In this document: piece after piece, positions 11,590 through 22,339 of the stretch | How positions within the stretch are numbered: the stretch's first letter is position 1 | Layout: each line of letters begins with the position of its first letter | DNA from: Acanthacorydalis orientalis | Taxonomy: Eukaryota; Arthropoda; Insecta; Megaloptera; Corydalidae | Reading direction: 5' to 3' | Length of the DNA: 64,000 bases | NCBI GenBank assembly: GCA_034766995.1 | Contig: CM068325.1 | Span: 4,103,446 to 4,167,445, forward strand | The notes under the pieces: model-generated | What the model was told of the DNA's origin: nothing | What the model saw: only the letters and a program-made list of their open reading frames with translations | Databases searched by the model: none | Translations under genes and position numbers: made by a program

Positions 11590-11691
11590 GGTTGTGCTAG
11601 CAGCTGCGCTCACGCCCTCTTCGACGCGGCAGGGCTTCCGCCGAGCCCCAACTGGAGACAGAGCCTTAACGTGGAACCTCCGTGGTGGTAG
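11590..11691 (+). CDS. non-AUG upstream reading frame in the ODC leader (uCC-like, ends Pro-Pro-Trp-Trp)
   Basis: The frame begins right after an acceptor (CTCTTTTGCAG, ending at 11589) and runs 33 codons to TAG at 11689-11691. Its end reads NWRQSLNVEPPWW. There is no AUG in it, nor anywhere in the predicted leader exons 11590-11781 and 11867-11961. If the sequence upstream is not removed as an intron, the frame stays open back to 11491, after a TAG at 11488, and offers adjacent CTG (11506) and TTG (11509) codons as near-cognate starts. Established knowledge: ornithine decarboxylase and antizyme-inhibitor mRNAs of many eukaryotes carry a conserved upstream frame that starts at a non-AUG codon, often AUU. 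In the vertebrate antizyme-inhibitor mRNA a terminal Pro-Pro-Trp slows ribosomes when polyamines are high and represses the main frame. The ending here fits that class. The 5' end of the frame is unknown, so the coordinates mark only the conserved part. Confidence 0.75.
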   Translation, partial: GCASSCAHALFDAAGLPPSPNWRQSLNVEPPWW

Positions 11692-11781
11692 CATCGCCCG
11701 AAGTAGGCCTCGATCGCTTTGTCGCTCTCCCCCTAGCCCGCAGACAAATCTAAACTGATCAAATTGAGCGCGGGCTGCCTT

Positions 11782-11866
11782 GTGAGTATTCCGCACGCCG
11801 TCGTCGTCATCGACGGAACGACGACCACCGCGACACACGCGTGACCGTCCGTCCCGCCCGTTTCAG
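11782..11866 (+). other. second leader intron of ODC
   Basis: Donor CTT|GTGAGTAT at 11782 and acceptor CGCCCGTTTCAG|TTT ending at 11866 define an 85-base intron between the upstream-frame exon (11590-11781) and the exon that carries the main AUG (11867-12172). After splicing about 185 bases separate the upstream stop codon from the main AUG. Confidence 0.75.
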
Positions 11867-11961
11867 TTTGCTTACGACGACAACGACTGTTCCTAACCGA
11901 TCCACCGATAATACCGCGACTGTTACGACTCTACTACTGCGCCAGCGGACACGGTAGCGAA

Positions 11962-13608
11962 ATGAAGATCCAGGAGCGTGCGCCCGTCCTAGACATGTCC
12001 GAGGACCGGATCAACGCCGTGCTCGGCCCGATGCGCAGCGCGATGGGCGTCGTCCGCTCGGTCGCCGAGTCGAGGGAGCGCGAGGACGCGTTCTACGTGT
12101 GCGACGTCGGCGACATCGTGCGGAAGCACGAGGTGTTCAAGGGCGCGATGCCGCGCGTCGAGCCGCACTACGGTGAGTCGAGACGGCGCGGCGCGTCCCC
12201 GGCCGAGTACGAAACGTCCGCTTCCCGGTTTCAGCCGTCAAGTGCAACGACAGCTGCACGGTCCTGTCGGTGCTCGCGTCGCTCGGCACCGGGTTCGACT
12301 GCGCGTCGCGCGCCGAGATCGACGCGGTGCTGTCGCTCGGCGTCGACCCGGACCGGATAATCTTCGCGAATCCGGCGAAGCCGCGCTCGCACGTGGTGCA
12401 CGCGCTCGCCGCCGGCGTCGACCTCATGACGTTCGACTGCGAGAACGAGCTGCAGAAGATCAAGAAGGCGTGCAAGAGGACCGGAGCGAGCGCGCCGAGG
12501 CTCGTGCTGCGCATCCGGTGCGACGCCGTCGTCGCGCAGTGCCCGCTCGGGCTCAAGTTCGGATGCGACCCGATCGAAGGTGCGTCGGATCCGGCCGCCG
12601 GACCGCCCGGACGGTCGGATGATAATATCTCTCTCTCTATCTCTTGCAGAAGCCCCGCGGCTGCTCCGTATCGCGCGGTCGCTCGACCTGAGCGTCGTCG
12701 GCGTGAGTTTCCACGTCGGGTCCGGGTGCGGCGAGCCGCCGGTGTTCCGCAGGGCGATCTCGGCCGCGCGCGACATCTTCGACTACGGCGCGACGCTCGG
12801 CTACTCGATGGACTTGCTCGACATCGGCGGCGGCTTCCCCGGCGACGCCGGCACGTCTATCCTGCCGATCGCCGAGGTCGTCAACAGGGCGCTCGACGAG
12901 TTCTTCCCGGAGTCGTGCGGCGCGCGCGTCATCGCCGAGCCGGGCCGGTTCTACGTCGCTTCGGCGTACACCCTGGCCACGCACATCCACTCGAAGCGGG
13001 TCGTCGACTCGAAAGTCACGGCCGAGCGCCACTTCATGTACTACATCGACGACGGCGTCTACGGCAGTTTCAACTGCATCCTCTACGACCACCAGGTCGT
13101 CAAGCCGATAGTCCTCAAGGTGAGCGTAGCGTCGGACCGACCGACCGACCGAATCCCTCTCTGATCGTAATCGTCTCTCTACTTCCAGCCGATCTACGGG
13201 AAGCTGTATCCGTCGAGCGTGTGGGGCCCGTCGTGCGACAGTTTGGACCGCGTGCTCGACGACGTGCTCCTCCCGGAGCTCGACATCGGCGACTGGCTCG
13301 TGTTCGAGAACATGGGCGCGTACACGATCCCGGTCGCGTCCCCGTTCAACGGGTTTCCGGTCCCGCGCGTGTTCTACGTCGCCGACGTCGAGACGCTGTC
13401 GTCGCTCAGCGACGGCGTCCGCGCGCCCGTCGCGCGCCGCACGTTCGACTTCGAGAACATCAAGAACGAGCTGACCGCGTGGGCGAACGCCGAGCCGGTC
13501 CTCGTCGACCTGCCGCTGTTCGCGACCGCGCCGGCCGGCCACTGCGGCGTCGACCAGGCCAAGTCCGAGGTGTACGAGTACGTCGAAGCGATCGGGACGA
13601 TGAATTGA
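11962..13608 (+). CDS. Odc: ornithine decarboxylase
   Basis: Four coding exons, 11962-12172, 12235-12579, 12650-13119 and 13189-13608, with introns of 62, 70 and 69 bases. They give 481 residues, against 461 in mammals. The enzyme is PLP-dependent and cytosolic and converts ornithine to putrescine, the first step of polyamine synthesis. Visible landmarks in family order: HYAVKCND with the PLP lysine at 73; GFDCAS (Asp92); SFHVGSGC (His207, Ser210); DIGGGFPG (Gly245-247); [10 protein letters not shown] (Glu282, Arg285); [22 protein letters not shown] with the catalytic cysteine at 358 and Asp359/Asp362; ENMGAYT (Tyr387). All positions that are replaced in antizyme inhibitors are intact, so this should be an active enzyme. 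[13 protein letters not shown] lies where the antizyme-binding element sits in mammals. The C-terminus ends in [10 protein letters not shown] and lacks the mammalian degron end. The AUG has a purine at -3. Confidence 0.97.
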
Positions 13609-14149
13609 CGCCGGTGCCGGGTGCTGATCCGGACCGTGCGGACGGGACCGCCGGACGGCGGCCTCTGAACGCGCACGGTCCGGCGCGGTTCCGGATCGGA
13701 TCCGGCGGCGACGGCACGGACCCGAGGCGGCGTTCGCGGTCCGTGCCGTCGCCGTCCGAGGGTGTCGGTTCTCTCTTAAGCGGCGGAAGGAACTCGGTCT
13801 ACGCGCGAGGACGAGCGCGGTCGGTGACGTCCGATACGAAAATCATTCCGTACGTCGTACGGGCGAGCGGGCGGTGGACGCGTCGTGCGTGCGAACGAAA
13901 CGCGGTACGTCGCCCGTCGTCCGGGTGTCGGGACGGGCGACGCGTTGTCGTCCGAAAGCAAGAAGGCAGCTGAGAAGCTTTTGAAAAACGGATATCTAGG
14001 TTCGACGTGGACGTCGGGCGGCCGTGCGCCGGCCGGACGACGGACGCGTCCTATTATTTAAATATTTTATCTCACTAGTTATGCTGCATTGATAAAACAA
14101 AAAAAAAATGTGTAATAATTAGATATGTTTTAATCGCTTTTATATGTGC
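13609..14149 (+). other. ODC 3'UTR
   Basis: GC-rich for about 430 bases, then abruptly AT-rich before the polyadenylation signal. The large frame that runs through the exons and into this stretch is out of frame with the enzyme. Confidence 0.6.
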
Positions 14150-14155
14150 AATAAA
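14150..14155 (+). terminator. polyadenylation signal, ODC
   Basis: AATAAA followed by a T/G-rich stretch. It gives a 3'UTR of roughly 560-570 bases. Confidence 0.75.
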
Positions 14156-14179
14156 GTACTTATTCGAGGTTAGACCGTC

Positions 14180-15190
14180 TCGTCGGTTATTATCCTACAC
14201 CGAATACTCCCTTTCCTGACCCGAGTGCCTCTCTACGGCGTGCCGCCTATAAAGTCGAGCCGTAAAGCGAGCTCTAGTACTCCCAGGGGCACGGAATCAG
14301 GTGCGAACACCTGAATCGGTTCCCATGTATCGAGTGGGAACCGATTGGAACTCGATCGTATCCAGGAAACGATCTACGTATTTTTATACGGCATACAAGG
14401 GAGATTCGATAAGGTTTGATCTTTTGAATTGCGGGGCGATTTTCTATGTTTCTCTAGCTTAGTTTGTTTGGTTATAAAGTAAGTAAGGTTATGTGACTGA
14501 TACGAAGGAATAAATGTTTTAATTCTTAATATTCGATCGTGTTAGAAATTGAATCGGGTACATTTCTCGTACAGCGGTGCATAAATCCATCTGGAGGGGT
14601 CCTGACGCGAGGACGGCTTTATCTATATGTAAAATCTTTGAGAATATAGGTTATTAGCTGTGCGTGTTATTCTGCACGCGTAAGAAGTTAAACAGGCTAA
14701 ATCGAGGCTGAAAGTGAATAATAATGGTATTTAAATGCTCGTTTTGTGTGTCTAATCGAGGATCGAACACCCGTGCATAAATAAACAGAACCAGCTTGGA
14801 AATAAACAGAGATTTTCAGTAGTTGTGTCTGATCTAACCTCACAATCGATTGTTTGTGCTCACAGATTCCAAGTTAATTGATTGTAATGCCTGGAAAGGC
14901 ATAGGTCGAGTAGTAGAATTGAAAACCGTAGACCGTGCTTATTTCAATCGATCAAATATCGATTTGGTGTTCGTTTCAGGCTTTTTATTGGGTAGTCTTT
15001 CACCGTTACATAAGCCGAACATGTTATTTTTTGTAAATGAACGCTTTGTAGCTTGTATATTTCCTTAGAAACTGTTGATAAATTAATATCGAATATTATT
15101 CGATGATCGGAATGTATTTATGTAAAACTAACGATAGATTTACTTTTCTAATAACCTCGAATGTTGATTTCCATCGATCGTACCGCTTCT
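14180..15190 (+). other. intergenic and probable 5' region of LTV1
   Basis: About 1 kb with moderate AT content, no tandem repeat seen and no supported exon. It must hold the LTV1 promoter. AUG codons followed by possible donors occur at 14724 (ATG|GTATTT, weak) and 14887 (ATGCCTGGAAAG|GC, which would need a GC-AG intron). See the LTV1 start question. Confidence 0.5.
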
Positions 15191-15191
15191 C

Positions 15192-16873
15192 ATGTACTGT
15201 AACGCTTTTCAGCCGAAGAGGAAAAAGTTTATCGACAAGAAGAACTCGGTGACGTTCCACCTCGTGCACAGGAGCCAGCAGGATCCGCTGATCACCGACG
15301 AAACAGCGCCGAAACACGTATTGCTCGAGGTCGGCGATAAACAGGCTAAGGTGTTATTCGGATATCTTAAGACTCTAGAGACGAAACGGTCTGTCGCGCC
15401 CGTCCACGATTGTTTCAGAACAATGCGAAGCGATCGAAGGAGGAGCAGGTCAAGTACGGAATATACTACGACGATAACTACGACTACATGCAGCACCTGC
15501 GCGACGGCTCGGACGTGCGCCAGGTCGGCTGGGAGAAGGTCGAGCACCGGACGGCCGCGAGACCGGACACGAACCGAAAGACGATCGAGTACGAGTTCGC
15601 CGACGACGTCGAGAAACGGTACAAGATACAGCTGCCGAGTTCCGTGTTCGCGTCGGAGGTCGAAGAGAAAGTAGGGCTGTTGAATAAGGCGGCGCCGAGT
15701 TCCGGCCTCCGTCTCGATCTCGATCCGGACATCGTCGCGGCCATGGACGAGGATTTCGATTACGACGACCCGGACAACCGGCTCGAGGACGATTTCATGG
15801 AGCTCGCGAACGCCGAGCCGGGCTCGGACGACGACGACGGCCGTTCCGATAGCGGCGGCTACTCTTCCGAGGAGAGAGACGACGTCGCGAGTCTCGACGG
15901 CCCGCAGTACAGTTTCAGGGACGAAGAGACGAAGTCGCGGTTTACGGATTACTCGATGTCGAGCTCGGTGATGAGACGGAACGAACAGTTGTCCCTGCTC
16001 GACGATAGATTCGAAAAGGTAAGTCGCCGGGTAAGTGATCCGGTCGCGAAGTGTTCATTTCGATCGTCTGCCTCTTAGATGTACGCCGATTACGACGAGA
16101 ACGAGACGGGCGCGCTCGACACGGACGAAATCGAAGGACACGTAGATCCGACGGTCGACGTACTGAAACAATGCTTGGACGAATTCGAAAAATCGCGACG
16201 GAAAGATACGATCGACACGGACGCGGTCGTCGAAAAAGTCAAGTCGTACGCGGAACGAGAAGTGAGTACGTCCGAAGCGCCGGTCGGTCTCGATTTTCAA
16301 CCGTCGTTTCTTACAGGAATCGTCGGACGAAGATCTCGTACCGTTCGATATAACCGAGAAGACCGCCGACAAGTGGGACTGCGAGAGTATACTTTCGACG
16401 TACTCGAATCTGTACAATCATCCGAAACTCATAACCGAACCGAAAGTGAGCGAACGCGTGTGCACGAAAAACTCGCACGGCCTGTATCGTTAATTTTTTC
16501 GTTTCGACAGGGCCCGCCGAAAATCAAAGTCAGCGCGAAAACGGGAATTCCTCTCGGCGTCCTAGGGAAGGACAACAAGCTCACGGCGAAAGCCCTCGCG
16601 CGGTTCGACGCCGAGAACGAGAGCCGGGCCGGCAGAAACGGGCCGAAGTCGTGCGCCGAATCGATCGTGTCGACTCTGAGCGCTCTGTCGATCCGGCCGA
16701 AGGACGAGACTCCCGAGGGGAGGCACGAGAGGAAGAGACTGCTGAGAGAGTACCGGAAGGAGAGACGGCTCGAGAGGAAAGCGAACGCCGAGGCGTTCAA
16801 AGAAGAGAAGAAGAGACAGGAGAAGATAGCGATGAATAACAGGAATAACGTACAAGGGAATAGGATCTTGTGA
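15192..16873 (+). CDS. LTV1: LTV1, 40S ribosomal subunit biogenesis/export factor
   Basis: Five exons: 15192-15350, 15419-16018, 16079-16261, 16317-16445 and 16511-16873. All junctions are phase 0 and introns are 55-68 bases. The product is 477 residues from the in-frame AUG at 15192, and the human protein is 475. The order of conserved blocks matches LTV1 throughout: KKFIDKKNSVTFHLVHRSQ at the N-terminus, YGIYYDDNYDYMQHL, KIQLPSSVFASE, GLLNKAAPSSG, LDLDPDIVAAMDEDFDYDDP, an acidic Asp/Ser-rich stretch, SRFTDYSMSSSVMRRNEQL, KWDCESILSTYSNLYNHPKL, SAKTGIPLGVL and a basic C-terminal coiled coil. Known role: non-ribosomal factor of pre-40S particles. The exact start is uncertain. The sequence just before CCGAAG at 15213 (CTGTAACGCTTTTCAG) also looks like a splice acceptor, in which case the first codons come from an upstream exon. 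Confidence 0.95.
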
Positions 16874-16916
16874 AATGTTTATACTCGTTTTTGTTCTGTG
16901 AAATGTATAGAGCGTA

Positions 16917-16922
16917 AATAAA
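16917..16922 (+). terminator. polyadenylation signal, LTV1
   Basis: AATAAA 44 bases after the stop codon; very short 3'UTR. Repeat copies of the main family begin within about 60 bases. Confidence 0.8.
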
Positions 16923-16984
16923 TTATGTATGTTTTCTACTCGTCTTTGTTTTTTTCCCTTTTTTCGATAGGTGCGGGATACACG

Positions 16985-17480
16985 ACGCGAGCTTTTCGCG
17001 AACGTCTCGACGAACCTTTAAAGTAAACCCGACAAATCGTATATCGTCGGAACGAGCGTTAAATTCTCTATAAGATATGTTTTTTTCGAAATCTATAAAC
17101 GACAGGCACGTATGCAGTTACGCCTCGAACGAGAGGGATGATCTCTCGGCACGTGCAGTACGTGCCGTGCTTTTCTCACAAATATCTCAGAGGAATTTCG
17201 ATTTAATTCCGACGAATCGCATACCGTTCGAAAGGGCGTTAAATCCTCTACAAGGTGTAATTTTTTGAAAATTTTCGAGCACCCCGCGCGCCTCGGACTG
17301 CGATTTCAAGTGAACCGTCCGACTTTTCAACAGTCCATAGACGCGCGTCGCGCTTTTCCTGCGAATATCTCGGCCAACTTCGACCCAAATCTGAAAATTC
17401 GCGTGCCGCTCGAAAGCGCGTTAAATTCTCTATAAAATATATTTTTTTCGAAATTTATCGTCCGGGAATACGTCCGCGGC
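16985..17480 (+). repeat. GC-rich copies of the ~184 bp family
   Basis: Three partial copies with the core TTCGAAAGGGCGTTAAATYC TCTATAA near 17062, 17229 and 17409, each followed by a T-run and CGAAATTT. Preceding blocks (CTTTTCTCACAAATATCTCAG, CTTTTCCTGCGAATATCTCGG) match TTTTCTGCAAATATCTCAG of the AT-rich arrays. They are much richer in C and G than the copies elsewhere. Confidence 0.8.
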
Positions 17481-18180
17481 TGCGTCATGAAAACGCAGAT
17501 ATATAATCGACAGATTCGTTCCCGAAACCAGGCCGCCGGTCTCCAGCTCGATGCCCGATTTCGCCAGAGACTCGAACCGATCAGAGAACTATATTCGAGT
17601 CCTCGGTCGACTGCGACGTGGAGCTGACGGATCACGCAGTCCGCTCGGATTGAAGGGGGCGGACGCGCGCGTTCGTGTACAGCGAGTGCTCGGTTATAGC
17701 GTCCGTATAGATTTTCATTCGCGTCGATGCAGGCTCGTGTGTACATCTCCGCACGAGCACTTACCGTTATTAAAAACTGAATCGAGAAAAATGGATGAAA
17801 CGTCCGCTACTTTACAATTATTCAAATGTTGAATCCTTATCGGATTCGAGCGCGGTCCTCGTTTATCATTGTTTCAGTTACTTACAAGCGAATACGTGCT
17901 TTAGAATCGATGAAAAAAATCAGCCGATTGTTACCTGAACGTGGTACAACTACCCTCTTTCGCCCTATGTTTAGACATTTGATACAGACTGAGAGAGATT
18001 TTCGAACGGATGCATCGATTTCTCTCCTCAGATTCGATTCATCGAATGCAAATACTGAAACCTCAACCCCTCAGAGTTCAATAAATCAGCCTAAATGCTC
18101 AGATTCCTGTCTTTAGAGTGTATGGACACTCGAATCCCTCTGCTACTTTTTCAGAACAACGGTTTCAGTGTAGCTGGGCG
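17480..18180. other. gene-free
   Basis: Open frames of up to 96 codons without recognisable features, splice structure or repeats. Confidence 0.5.
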
Positions 18181-19010
18181 AACGATTGATCAGTATTTTT
18201 CAGGTTTAATTTCAATTAAAATTAAAAGATATATACATCGTTGAAAACATAATTGAATTTTCTATAACATGTCTTTTTTTAAAAATTTCAGACTTATAAA
18301 TACACCCCTAGTCATTTTTCAAAAAAGAATACTGTTTTTCAGATAAGCATAGAATGTAAGTCACTCGTTTTATGCAAATATCTTTGCGAATTCTAACTTA
18401 AATTTCAAAAATCGTTAGGCTGATCGAAAGACTATTAAATTATATATAATATACATTTTTTTCAAATTTTTAAATGTACGAATATGCCCGCAGTCATTTT
18501 CCAAAAAGAATACTGTTTTTCCGATAAGCATGGAATGTAAGTCACTCGTTTTATGCAAATATCTTTGCGAATTCTAACTTAAATTTGATAAATGTTCATA
18601 TCGATCGAAACAGAATTAAATTCTCTACAACAAACATCCGTGTTGAAAAAAAATAAATTTACAGGTACGCCTCCAGTGATGGTTAAACAAAAACACTGTC
18701 TCCCATACAAGAGTGGAATGCAAGTCGTGCTTTTTACATAGATATGTCTGTAAACTCTAACCAGATTTCGAAAAACTGCACGCCGTTCGAAAGAAAATTA
18801 AATTTGCTTTAAGAAATATTTTTTTCACATTTTAAAAATCACAATTGCGCTCGCGGTGATGCCCTAAACAGGGCTCCGTTTCATTGACAGGCGTTGTGCG
18901 CCAACCGCACGTTTTTCACAGAAGTTTCAGGAAAACACACACCGTTAGAAACGGCTTGAAAGCGTCCACAACATACATTTTTTTCGAATCTTCCAACTCA
19001 CAAGCACGCC
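18180..19010 (+). repeat. ~181 bp tandem array, main family
   Basis: About four copies. Copies at 18361 and 18542 share TCACTCGTTTTATGCAAATA and TCTTTGCGAATTCTAACTTA almost without change, 181 bases apart. The core TCGAAAGAN(N)ATTAAAT is present in each. Confidence 0.85.
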
Positions 19011-20393
19011 GACGGCGCGTCCCGACAATTCCAGACGGGGCACGTTTCGGCAAGCTCGGCCGTTCTCTGGAATTCCAGACAAGACGACCGAACTCGTTTG
19101 TGTAAGTATGACTCGACTCTGTAAGTGTTCCTCGACCATTCACCCGAAAACGAGACCAGAAATTCATTCGAGGGGCGGTGTTTGTTTGATTCGGATTCAG
19201 TTGAAAGATAGAAGACTAGTTCACAGTTGTGATGAAAACGTGGAAGTTCGGAGGAGTATTGAGCGCTTAATGTCCTTATGGATTGCCTGAAACGTTGTTT
19301 TAGATATTTTGTTTGGAATCCGGCAACGTCTCGATGATTGTAGATGGAGCTCCTTATGAAAAAGTGTCTGAGGATGACTTGTGGGGCCGAAACTGGTTTC
19401 AGTAGACTAGACAGCATGTCTGTCGATTTGAAATGGGGGCTGAAGGGGATTCTATCTAGATTGTCCTGGCCGAACGATCGCTATATGAAAATCGGCTGAT
19501 GTCTCCGCACATCCGAACGAACCGGCCGTCCGTCTCGGCCGGACCTTTCGCGCCAGGGCCGTATTACAGAACGTCCCCGTACTATAATGCAATCACGCAT
19601 ATCACAACAATAATACGTGGAATTAGCTCCATTAGACGTACAGTCGGACGCGCGACAGAGACACGAACCGCGGCCGCCGCGCCGGACAGAGACCGAGCGC
19701 GCGGCGCCGACCGCGCATGTTCGGTGGATGCGCGATTGTTTGCGACACAGAACATCAGCGCGAGTCAGGTGCTCGGCACATCAGTCAGGATCGGAACGAG
19801 ATCGGAGACACGTGCGCGCGCGGTCACCGGTCCACACGTGCGTCGATCGAATCCGGCCGTTCTAGTATCGCGCCGTTCGCATAGAAACAGACACACACAC
19901 ACACACACGGACAGACAGACGCGTCGGCTGGTCCGCAGTTCGACGCGAGCGGACGTCGAACGCGTGTTCGAATCCGGACGAGTGCGGCGGTCCGGCGACG
20001 CGACCGGAAAAACGCACCCGGAGGACGTGTTCGCGCCTCGGTCCGGACATCGTTCGCGGATCGTACGACAGATGTCATCCGCGCGCGTGTCGCGACGATC
20101 CTCAACCGTTTTCGTCGTCCATTGTTGTGCGGATTGTTGACGAAATTCCGGTCGATCCGGTGTGAATTTCGACAGATAAGACGGACCGATAAGTGAATAT
20201 TTTATATACATACACACATATAGCGGGAGAGACGGAGACAGATAAATAATAGACGTACGGACAGAGTGAGAGACAACTAACGACGGTTCGAATTGTGAAA
20301 AATGAGATGTGATACGTTGTGCGTTTGTGGTGCGTTCGAATGTGGAAGATCCGTGCACGAGCAACGATTACAGGTAGAGATCTTTTTTGTACG

Positions 20394-20395
<2 letters not shown>
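19010..20395. other. gene-free, GC-rich island in the second half
   Basis: From about 19500 to 20130 the DNA is CpG-rich with a (CA)n run at 19889-19909. A 213-codon open frame there has low-complexity, Arg-rich content and no domain. A promoter or regulatory island is possible but nothing in the sequence proves it. Confidence 0.45.

Positions 20396-20397
<2 letters not shown>

Positions 20398-20456
<59 letters not shown>
20398..20456. repeat. (TA)n microsatellite
   Basis: About 29 TA units. Confidence 0.95.
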
Positions 20457-20459
<3 letters not shown>

Positions 20460-20589
20460 AGGGACGATCCTCGAGTGTACGGGTTTCGGGAACGTACTCG
20501 GTTCGCTCCCCGATTCGAAAAAAATGAATAAAAGATGTGAAAATCAGAATCGGTGCGGTTTAGTTGCGTACGCACACGGCGCATCCTGG

Positions 20590-21400
20590 ATTGTGACTGA
20601 ATGCTGCATTAATTCCTTGTTTTACATCAATATATATATATATATATATGTATTCGAAATGATCTCAAATCCACTCCCTACATAACCACCCCAGTTTGTG
20701 TCCCAATCCGAAAAAATGAACGAAACAAATAAGGTTTTAAGCAGAACGCTAAGTTGAATTCATACCTGAAGATTGATACGTTTCCCTGTATGAAATTCGA
20801 GCTCTGCAGTGCAAGTACCTAATTTCATATCTTATAGACACATTTCGAAACATCCGACACATGTGTCTCCTTTATAATCGTCCCGAGTTGATTTTTCAAT
20901 CTAAAAAATAGTGAAAAAAATCAAAATCACGTTCGCTTCCACACTTAAAGATACAAAAACATTTTTCGCATGAAATCCTGACCCTGCAGTACGAAAGCTG
21001 CATCAGTTCCATGCGTTGTATATAAATATCGATATGTATCTGTACAAGTACCTGTTTTCTGAACGTCCTCGGTTCGTATCTGAATATGAAAAAACCGTAA
21101 ATCGAATTCGGTGTGGCGTGTACGTTGTGCGGCATCCATAATATAGATTCATTTTTTCATCCCAGGACTGCAGTACAAGTCCTCGTTTCATATCAATCTG
21201 ACTACACAGCTATGTACTAGGAACGTTCTCAAATCCAGTACCGTGTCTGATAGTCCTCAGTCGGTTCATTAATCTGAAAAAAAAAACGATCCAGGTGTTA
21301 GATTCGCCGGAAACATATCGAGCCGCATGCATATAAGAATAATTTTATATTTTCATGCATGAAATTCTGTACTGACTCCGCGCATGAACTGAAAACACGA
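20590..21400 (+). repeat. ~182 bp tandem array
   Basis: Blocks like CTGCAGTNCAAGTNCYTNRTTTCATATC occur near 20603, 20805, 20985, 21168 and (diverged) 21361. A short (TA)n run sits inside the first copy. Confidence 0.7.
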
Positions 21401-21414
21401 AGGAATACTGTGCG

Positions 21415-22300
21415 AGGTGTCTAATTTTCTGGAAATCAAATCCGTCCGTGTGTGTACAGGCACGGCTCAACCGTGCGTGCCGTGTTCGCGCTCTATGTTG
21501 ATTTCGGGCTTAATTGAGCGAACAAGTCGAACATGTTGCGTACGGTCGGAAAGAGAAGAGAATATGCTATCCGAGTGTCAGTTTTCAGAAACTGAAAAGT
21601 TCTGGTACGCCTTCAGTGGTTTTTAAGAGAAACAGTTGTTTATTTTGTCGAGCACCGACCGCCATGTTTACGGTTTCAGTTGATTTCAGGCTTGATTGAG
21701 ACAATAACTCGAACGTATTGTATATGGTTGGACAGAGAAAACAACACTTTATCTAAAATTCAGTTATAAAAAAACTAAAAAGTTCTAATATGCCTTCGAC
21801 GAGCTTTTAAAAGAAACAGTTATTTATTGAATCGAACACCGATCGCCATGTTTTCGGTTTCGGTTGATTTCAGGTTTGATTGAGACAATAAATCGAACAT
21901 ATTGTATATGGTTGGAAAGATAAAATAATGTTCTATCTAATTACAAATTTTCAGGAACTAAAAAGTTCTCATATGCCTTCGATGAGCCTTTAAAAAGAAA
22001 CAGTTATTTATTGAATCAAACACCGACTGCCATGTTTTCGGTTTCAGTTGATTTCAGGTTTGATTGTGATAATAACTGGAACATATTGTACATCGTCGGA
22101 CAGAGAAAACAATATTTTATCTAAAATTCAGTTTTAAAAAAAACTAACAAGTTCTAATACTCCTTCAGTGATTTTTTTTAAAAAACAGTTATTTTATTTA
22201 ATCAAACACCGACCGCCATGATTACGGTTTATTTTTATTTAAGGTTTAATTGAGATAATAAATCGAACATATTGATCGACATATTGTTGGAATTAATTGT
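21415..22300 (+). repeat. ~184 bp tandem array with GCCATG block
   Basis: Five copies. The block GCCATGTTTTCGGTTTCAGT lies at 21661, 21845, 22029 and 22215, with a more diverged copy near 21480. Between these are GGTTTGATTGAGACAATAA and AAAAGTTCTAATATGCCTTC. The layout is like the main family (TTGGAAAGA ... TCTATCTA), so it may be an old branch of it. Confidence 0.85.
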
Positions 22301-22339
22301 TAAAATACTCAGATAATTTGTTATCAGATTGAAATACTA

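Noticed and set aside
12637..13542. 301-codon minus-strand frame opposite ODC
   Set aside because: Antisense shadow of GC-rich coding exons; Arg/Asp/Val-rich with no domain.
11962..13608. Antizyme inhibitor rather than ODC
   Set aside because: The PLP lysine, His, Gly-rich loop, Glu/Arg of EPGR, the YDH Asp, the catalytic Cys-Asp and the GAYT Tyr are all present. Antizyme inhibitors lack several of these.
12270..13973. 567-codon open frame on the + strand
   Set aside because: It follows ODC exon 2 in frame, then runs through introns and exons 3-4 in a wrong frame. The long opening is due to GC-rich codon use.
19499..20140. 213-codon + frame
   Set aside because: Low-complexity Arg/Thr/Ser content, includes a His-Thr run from (CA)n, no domain.
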